Assembly (NCBI GenBank): GCA_016873115.1
Contig: VGYB01000012.1
Span: 1-51,110, forward strand
Reading direction: 5' to 3'
From: Planctomycetota bacterium
Lineage (GTDB): Bacteria > Planctomycetota > Phycisphaerae > Phycisphaerales > SM1A02
DNA length: 51,110 nucleotides
Below the pieces are notes generated by a model. It was not told the origin of the DNA. It was given only the letters and a program-made list of their open reading frames with translations, and ran no database searches. Of the stretch, positions 46,446-51,110 are shown piece by piece. Each line of letters starts with the position of its first letter. Within the stretch, counting starts at the first letter, position 1. Position numbers and translations under genes: made by a program.

Positions 46446-48017
46446 TCATTCCCACTCGATCGTGGCCGGCGGCTTGCTGCTGATGTCGTACACCACCCGA
46501 TTCACGCCGCGCACTTCGTTGATGATCCGGTTGCTGATGCGGCCGAGCACCTCGTAGGGCAGGTGTGCCCAGTCGGCGGTCATGAAGTCCTCGGTCGTCA
46601 CGGCACGCAGCGCGACGACATTGTCGTAGGTCCGCCCATCACCCATCACGCCCACGCTTCGCACAGGGAGCAGCACCGCGAAGACCTGGCTCGTGCGGTC
46701 GTAGAGCCCGGCGGCCCGGATCTCCTCGAGCAGGACCGCATCGCACGCGCGGAGCAGGTCGAGTTTCGCCGGCGTGACATCGCCCAGCACGCGCACGGCA
46801 AGGCCCGGCCCCGGGAACGGGTGCCGCCAGACCATGTCGCGCGACAGTCCAAGCACCTCACCCAGACGGCGCACCTCGTCCTTGAACAGCATGCGCAGCG
46901 GCTCGACCAGTTCGAAGCCAAGTTGCTCCGGAAGGCCGCCCACATTGTGGTGCAGCTTGATGTTGGCGGCGGTGCCCGCATGTCCGTGGCCAGACTCGAT
47001 CACATCGGGATAGAGCGTGCCCTGCGCGAGGAACCGCACATCGCCATCCACGCCCGCAGCCGCCTGCTTGAACACATCGATGAATCGATGTCCGATGCGG
47101 CGGCGCTTCTCCTGCGGCTCGTCGATGCCCGCAAGATCACCGAGGAACTCCCGGCTCGCATCGACCACGCGCAGATCCACGTCGAAGTGGCTGCGGAAGG
47201 TCCGCTCGACGAGTTCGCGCTCACCACGGCGCAGCAACCCGTTGTCGACGAAGATGCAGGTGACCTGCGAACCGATCGCCCTGGCCAGGAGCGCCGCGAC
47301 CACGCTGCTGTCCACGCCGCCGGAGAGCCCGCAGATCACCCGCGACGAGCCCACGACGGAACGGATCCGCTCGCACTCCGCCTCCATGAAGTCAGCCATG
47401 GTCCACGAACCGGTGCATCCACACTCGCCGTACAGGAAGTTCCGCAGCAGATCGCGCCCCTGCGGCGTGTGCGTGACCTCGGGGTGGAACTGCACGCCCC
47501 AGAATCGCTTGCCGGCGTGGCGCACGGCGGCGTTGGGGCATGTCGAGGTGCTGGCCAGCACCTTGAACGATGACCCGAGCCCGGTCACCTGGTCACCATG
47601 GCTCATCCAGACCGTGGCGCGCGAGGGCATGCCCTTCATCAAGTCGGCCCCGTCGCCAACATCGATCTCAGCCCGACCGAACTCGCGATGGCTCGCCGAC
47701 ACCACGGTGCCACCGAGCATCTGGCAGCCCAACTGCATGCCGTAGCAAATGCCCAGCACCGGCACGCCCAGGTCGAAGAGGCCCGGATCGCAGCGTGGCG
47801 CACCCTGCTCATTCACGCTTGCCGGACCACCCGAGAGGATGATTCCCTTCGGGGCGTATGACCGAAGCTCCTTGAGCGATGCATCGGGGCGAACGAGCAC
47901 GCTGTACGCACCCGCCTCGCGAACCCGACGCGCGATCAACTGCGCAAACTGGCTGCCGAAGTCGAGGATCAGGATGGTGTCGGTCGTGAGCGCCGAGGGC
48001 TTGAGCGTGGCCGTCAT
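46446..48017 (-). CDS. guaA: GMP synthase (glutamine-hydrolysing)
   Basis: GuaA converts XMP to GMP. The 523-residue protein has the class I glutaminase [31 protein letters not shown] (nucleophile Cys about 91) and [13 protein letters not shown]. The PP-loop ATP site is [45 protein letters not shown] and the terminal [11 protein letters not shown] complete the synthetase and dimer domains. A TAGACT hexamer at 48066-48071 may be its -10, giving a ~45-nt leader. The TIM-barrel gene follows closely. Confidence 0.97.
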   Translation of the reverse strand: MTATLKPSALTTDTILILDFGSQFAQLIARRVREAGAYSVLVRPDASLKELRSYAPKGIILSGGPASVNEQGAPRCDPGLFDLGVPVLGICYGMQLGCQMLGGTVVSASHREFGRAEIDVGDGADLMKGMPSRATVWMSHGDQVTGLGSSFKVLASTSTCPNAAVRHAGKRFWGVQFHPEVTHTPQGRDLLRNFLYGECGCTGSWTMADFMEAECERIRSVVGSSRVICGLSGGVDSSVVAALLARAIGSQVTCIFVDNGLLRRGERELVERTFRSHFDVDLRVVDASREFLGDLAGIDEPQEKRRRIGHRFIDVFKQAAAGVDGDVRFLAQGTLYPDVIESGHGHAGTAANIKLHHNVGGLPEQLGFELVEPLRMLFKDEVRRLGEVLGLSRDMVWRHPFPGPGLAVRVLGDVTPAKLDLLRACDAVLLEEIRAAGLYDRTSQVFAVLLPVRSVGVMGDGRTYDNVVALRAVTTEDFMTADWAHLPYEVLGRISNRIINEVRGVNRVVYDISSKPPATIEWE

Positions 48018-48065
48018 GGTTGGGGTCGTCCAGGCCCGGCCGATGGACGGTCCGGGAAACGGGCG

Positions 48066-48071
48066 AGTCTA
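48066..48071 (-). promoter_or_regulatory. -10-like hexamer TAGACT upstream of guaA
   Basis: TAGACT on the minus strand, 48 nt before the guaA ATG and just after the dprA stop. No clear -35. Confidence 0.3.
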
Positions 48072-48074
48072 CCC

Positions 48075-49043
48075 CTACCGCTCGCCAAGCGACCATGTCT
48101 CGCGGAAGCTCAGCGCCGCCAAGACGAGGCCCGCCTTGAGGCCCGTGACCGAGCAGAGCTGGTCAGGGTCCAGGGGAGCCCCTCCCTCCGACTCGGCCAG
48201 TTGGATGCGCGCCACGGCATCGGCCAACTCAGGTCGGAGGCTGGACGGTGGAGGCCCCCGCCGGCACGCTGCCAGCAGCCCGGGCGCACCACCAAGCGCC
48301 TGAACGACCTCATTCGAGTTGGTCACCAGCGTTGCCCAACCCTCGCGGATCATGCGGTGGCAGCCGGCGGCACCCGGGGCATCGACCCGACCAGGAACGG
48401 CCAGGACCTCGCGTTGGCGCCCATCGGCCGCGAGTCGGGCCGTGATCATGGCGCCGCTGCTGAGTCCAGCCTCGACGACCACCACCCCGACGCAAAGACC
48501 CGCCAGGATCCGATTGCGGCGCGGGAAGTGATGGGCCAACGGCTCCGCATCGCACGGCAGCTCCGTCATCACGCAGCCGCCGGCCTCGACGATGGCACTC
48601 AGCAGGCTGGTGTGCTCAGGCGGGTAAGGCACCCCGAGCCCCGAGCCGATCACGGCCACGGTTGCGCCACCCACCCTGAGCGCGCCACGATGGGCTGCCG
48701 CATCGATGCCCCGAGCGGCCCCGCTGACGACCGTGAGCCCGGATTGGGCCAGATCGGCCCCAAACTTCCCCGCCACATCCAGTCCGTACGCGCTGGCCCG
48801 TCGGCTCCCGACGATCGCCACGCACGGCGCACCCACGGCGGCCGCCGAGCCGCGGACCCACAGGGCCCGCGGCGGATCATCAACCTGCCGCAGCGCAGCT
48901 GGCCATTCCGGATCGGTCGGAAGCAGCACGGTCCCGCCAACCTGATGGAGGCGGTCGAGTTCTCGTTCGGCACCTCCCACCCAATCAGGAGGCAGCACGC
49001 GACTCAGGCAGTCCGTGGTCAGGTCGTCGAGGTCACTTGGCAC
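48075..49043 (-). CDS. dprA: DNA-processing protein DprA
   Basis: DprA loads RecA on incoming single-stranded DNA during natural transformation. The 322-residue protein has the Rossmann-like core: CVAIVGSRRASAYGLDVAGK, VSGAARGIDAAAHRGAL, VIGSGLGVPYPPEHTSLL, HHFPRRNRILAGLC and VVVEAGLSSGAMITARLA. A C-terminal winged-helix-like part follows (LDPDQLCSVTGLKAGLVLAA). It uses a GTG start that overlaps the upstream membrane-protein gene by 25 bp. A prepilin-like gene exists in the window but is not adjacent. Confidence 0.93.
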   Translation of the reverse strand: MPSDLDDLTTDCLSRVLPPDWVGGAERELDRLHQVGGTVLLPTDPEWPAALRQVDDPPRALWVRGSAAAVGAPCVAIVGSRRASAYGLDVAGKFGADLAQSGLTVVSGAARGIDAAAHRGALRVGGATVAVIGSGLGVPYPPEHTSLLSAIVEAGGCVMTELPCDAEPLAHHFPRRNRILAGLCVGVVVVEAGLSSGAMITARLAADGRQREVLAVPGRVDAPGAAGCHRMIREGWATLVTNSNEVVQALGGAPGLLAACRRGPPPSSLRPELADAVARIQLAESEGGAPLDPDQLCSVTGLKAGLVLAALSFRETWSLGER

Positions 49044-49591
49044 GCCGCCACGGTAGTGGCGCCGTCACCAGGCTCCGCAGAAACCGCAGGAACTTCGCTG
49101 CCTTCCCCCAACTCGCCGCGACGCCGGGGTGCCGTCATCACGAGGCCGACGAAAATGCACATGATGCCGCCGCCCATGACCCACAGGCGCGTGCGCCCGA
49201 GCGCCCAGCGCGACAGCAGGCTGTCGCGGAACGGCTCCGCCACGAAATCGCTGGCGGGTATGGAGCCCTCGATCCACTCGGTGATGGGCACGGTCGCGCT
49301 CTCGGCGCGCACGATCGGCACCTCGCCCTCGGGCAGCAGGTTCAGTTGACTCACAGCCAGCCGGCGCAGGAGCGTCGGGTCGCCGTCCTTGACGCGCGCT
49401 GCGAAGTCGTCGTACGCCCCAGCCACCGCCTCGGACCGGGCGACCAAGTGCTGCATCTGGGCAAGCTGCTGCTCACCCTGATGGAACTTGGCCTGCTCCG
49501 GTATCACCACCGCCCCAAAGACGAGTCCCAGCCCAGCCAGCAGGTACATCCAGCCCGGGTCGATCTCAAAGAGCGGCTGCGTCGAAGCCAT
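49019..49591 (-). CDS. hypothetical membrane protein
   Basis: A 190-residue protein with two transmembrane helices, at about 14-31 (WMYLLAGLGLVFGAVVIP) and about 137-155 (LWVMGGGIMCIFVGLVMTA). The loop between (AKFHQGEQQLAQMQHLVARS ... LLRRLAVSQLNLLPEGEVPI) is helical, probably periplasmic. The start at 49591 is supported by GATACT 6 nt upstream. Its 3' end overlaps dprA by 25 bp, indicating co-transcription. No family recognised. Confidence 0.65.
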   Translation of the reverse strand: MASTQPLFEIDPGWMYLLAGLGLVFGAVVIPEQAKFHQGEQQLAQMQHLVARSEAVAGAYDDFAARVKDGDPTLLRRLAVSQLNLLPEGEVPIVRAESATVPITEWIEGSIPASDFVAEPFRDSLLSRWALGRTRLWVMGGGIMCIFVGLVMTAPRRRGELGEGSEVPAVSAEPGDGATTVAACQVTSTT

Positions 49592-49657
49592 GCAGCGAGT
49601 ATCGGACAACCGCCGCCGATTCCGACACTTTCGAGCAGGGCTTCGCTGGCTCGGTCC

Positions 49658-49717
49658 CGCGACTCAGCCCGCGGCCGGAGGGCCGCGACTCAGCCCGCGG
49701 CCGAAGGGCCGCGACTC
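49658..49717. repeat. 26-bp GC hairpin repeat, two tandem units, at the 3' end of mdh
   Basis: Two 26-bp units (49666-49691 and 49692-49717) of AGCCCGCGGCC-G(G/A)AG-GGCCGCGACTC, preceded by a partial unit (CGCGACTC). Each unit folds as CGCGGCC/GGCCGCG with a GGAG or GAAG tetraloop. The mdh stop codon (49716-49718) lies at the edge of the second unit. It may act as an mRNA 3' stabiliser or terminator for mdh. The same family is found upstream of mdh. Confidence 0.85.
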
Positions 49718-50678
49718 AGCCGAGTTCGGGTGCCAGATTCCGGACGACCCCGACGAGGTCCTTCACGTGCTGGGCGCTCTCGTTGAAGAGTTTGGTCTCG
49801 TTGGCGTTCAGTTGCAGCGGCACCACGCGCTCCATGCCATTCTTGCCGAGCACGCACGGCACGCCGACGAAGTAGCCCTTGCCCTTCTGGCCGGGGGCCA
49901 CACCGAACTCATCCTCGCAGTACGCCGCGCAGGGAATGATGCGCTTCTTGTCCTTCACGATCGCCTCGACCATCTGGATCGTGCCCGAGGCGGGCGCGTA
50001 GTAGGCGCTGGTGCCCATGAGCTGCACGATCTCGCCCCCACCGACCTTCGCGCGCTGCATGCAGGCGTCGATCTTCTCCTTGGAGAGCAGCATCTCGATC
50101 GGGATCCCGTGCACGCTGGTGAAGCGCGGCAGCGGCACCATGTCGTCGCCGTGACCGCCGAGCAGCAGCGCCTGGATGTCCTCGACGCTGCAGCCGAGTT
50201 CCATGGCGAGGAACGCGCGGAAGCGCGCCACATCCAGCGCACCGGCTTGGCCGAGGATGCGGTTGGTCGGGAAGCCGCTGGCCTTCCATGCGGTGTAGAC
50301 CATCGCGTCGAGCGGGTTGCTCACGATGATCATGATCGAGTTCGGGGCGTACTTCGCCACATTCTGGGCGACCTCCTTGACGATCTTGACGTTGGTCGCG
50401 ATCAGGTCGTCACGGCTCATGCCCGGCTTGCGCGGGATGCCCGCGGTGACCACCACGACATCACTGTCGGCGATGTCGGCGTAGTCCTTGGTCCCGGTGA
50501 TCGTGCAGTCGAAACGCTCGATCGGGGCGCACTCGTAGAGGTCGAGGGCCTTGCCCTTGGCGACACCTTCGTTGATGTCGAGGAGGACGACATTGCCCAG
50601 TTCCTTGCTTGCGGCCCAGACGGCGCAGGATGCTCCGACGTTGCCAGCACCAATCACGGAAATCTTCGCTCGACGCAT
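49716..50678 (-). CDS. mdh: malate dehydrogenase (LDH-like type)
   Basis: A 320-residue NAD-dependent dehydrogenase of the LDH/MDH family. AKISVIGAGNVGASCAVWAA is the dinucleotide fold. VTAGIPRKPGMSRDDLIATN carries the substrate-binding loop; its Arg pair (GIPRKPGMSR) indicates malate rather than lactate. IIVSNPLDAMVYTAWKASGF, GQAGALDVARFRAFLA and LLGGHGDDMVPLPRFTSVHG (catalytic His) follow. It runs in the TCA cycle. The start at 50678 (MRRAKISVIG) has GGAG about 12 nt upstream and TATGAT at 50707-50712. Flanked on both sides by hairpin repeats. Confidence 0.95.
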   Translation of the reverse strand: MRRAKISVIGAGNVGASCAVWAASKELGNVVLLDINEGVAKGKALDLYECAPIERFDCTITGTKDYADIADSDVVVVTAGIPRKPGMSRDDLIATNVKIVKEVAQNVAKYAPNSIMIIVSNPLDAMVYTAWKASGFPTNRILGQAGALDVARFRAFLAMELGCSVEDIQALLLGGHGDDMVPLPRFTSVHGIPIEMLLSKEKIDACMQRAKVGGGEIVQLMGTSAYYAPASGTIQMVEAIVKDKKRIIPCAAYCEDEFGVAPGQKGKGYFVGVPCVLGKNGMERVVPLQLNANETKLFNESAQHVKDLVGVVRNLAPELG

Positions 50679-50706
50679 GATGTGTGGTCTCCAGTTGAGG
50701 GGCAGG

Positions 50707-50712
50707 ATCATA
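50707..50712 (-). promoter_or_regulatory. -10-like hexamer TATGAT of mdh
   Basis: TATGAT on the minus strand, 28 nt before the mdh ATG, with a GGAG ribosome-binding site between. The repeat array begins about 60 bp further upstream. Confidence 0.4.
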
Positions 50713-50773
50713 GCCACGGTTCGCAGCCACACACGGGATCCGCTGGCACGGCTCATTCTGTGGCAAGGCGCAC

Positions 50774-51099
50774 AGCCCGCGGCGGGAGCGCCGCGCTCGC
50801 CACCCGTCGATCCGCGATGCCTTGCTCGCGGCCGGAGGGCCGCGACTCAGCCCGCGGCGGGAGCGCCGCGCTCGCCACCCGTCGATCCGCGATGCCTTGC
50901 TCGCGGCCGGAGGGCCGCGACTCAGCCCGCGGCGGGAGCGCCGCGCTCGCCACCCGTCGATCCGCGATGCCTTGCTCGCGGCCGGAGGGCCGCGACTCAG
51001 CCCGCGGCCGAAGGGCCGCGACTCAGCCCGCGGCCGAAGGGCCGCGCTCGCCACCCGTCGATCCGCGATGCCTTGCTCGCGGCCGAAGGGCCGCGACTC
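50774..51099. repeat. 75-bp tandem hairpin-repeat array upstream of mdh
   Basis: Units of 75 bp start at 50774, 50849 and 50924 and read as identical. A 26-bp short unit follows (50999-51024), then a fourth 75-bp unit (51025-51099). Each 75-bp unit has two hairpins with 7-bp stems and four-base loops, separated by CTCGCCACCCGTCGATCCGC and GATGCCTTGC. In units 1-3, hairpin 1 is CGCGGCG-GGAG-CGCCGCG and hairpin 2 is CGCGGCC-GGAG-GGCCGCG. In unit 4 both are CGCGGCC-GAAG-GGCCGCG, so stem changes are compensated. The array ends 11 bp before the window edge. There are no unique spacers, so it is not CRISPR. Confidence 0.92.
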
Positions 51100-51110
51100 A
51101 GAATGCGCCG

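Noticed and set aside
50461-51054. Minus-strand ORF with a 25-residue repeat (SRGPPAASKASRIDGWRARR)
   Set aside because: 75 bp is a multiple of three, so every frame through the array can appear as a peptide repeat. Part of the frame overlaps mdh out of phase and the DNA shows hairpin, not codon, conservation.
50774-51099. CRISPR array
   Set aside because: Repeats are directly adjacent with no unique spacers, unit lengths are 75 and 26 bp, and no cas genes are present.

Overview
The window looks like a chromosomal segment from a GC-rich member of the Planctomycetota, most likely class Phycisphaerae. This is inferred from protein style, not from a database search. The pointers are a Bacteroidetes/planctomycete-type PurF, membrane proteins with a CxxCGxDLRG...CPxCG zinc ribbon, a prepilin-like protein with the FSLTELLVAIGIIVILIGLLLPAL leader style, and genes for a Gram-negative envelope (lpxA, kdsB, two Skp/OmpH-like proteins, a SurA/PpiD-like chaperone). 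No rRNA genes or CRISPR arrays were seen. Three tRNAs are present: Ala-CGC, Met-CAT and Arg-CCT.

Layout. 1-3.1 kb is an accessory-looking stretch: the 3' end of a DUF2779 protein overlapping a GIY-YIG-like protein, two paralogous 70-aa proteins on either side of a small XRE regulator, a fresh 124-bp tandem duplication over the regulator's start, and a membrane protein. 3.1-8.4 kb holds a HEAT-like protein, the Skp-like pair, divergent lipB/lpxA, a YycJ-like metallohydrolase and an unknown protein. 8.4-13.5 kb holds purF, rpsD, a PpiD-like chaperone and a free-standing MetRS-beta-type tRNA-binding protein. 13.5-17.7 kb, on the minus strand, holds ileS, a 59-aa protein, a ZIP transporter and tRNA-Ala. 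17.8-21 kb holds mutS and a thioredoxin-like protein.

21-27.8 kb is a tight minus-strand operon, def-fmt-queA-murE-murF-mraY, joining translation start/maturation, tRNA modification and peptidoglycan precursor synthesis. It is followed by a TPR protein, kdsB, an M1 aminopeptidase with HEAT repeats, and an N-terminally extended pyrG. 34.6-35.1 kb has two tRNAs and two tiny membrane-protein ORFs. 35-41.6 kb holds a secreted unknown, a zinc-ribbon membrane protein, trmL, a prepilin-like protein, a Spy-like protein and an Mrp ATPase. 41.6-49.6 kb, all minus strand, holds a persulfide-dioxygenase/rhodanese fusion, kbl and an SDR-type threonine dehydrogenase, a Tat-exported TIM-barrel protein, guaA, dprA and a membrane protein. 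mdh closes the window and is flanked on both sides by one family of GC hairpin repeats, including a 75-bp tandem array that runs nearly to the window end.

Two signals run through the window. First, most operon-leading genes have a TAnnnT (-10-like) hexamer only 5-11 nt before the start codon and no Shine-Dalgarno, implying leaderless or near-leaderless mRNAs; most operon-internal genes checked do have a GGAGG-like site. This pattern also fixed several start codons. Second, the hairpin repeats around mdh show compensatory stem changes.
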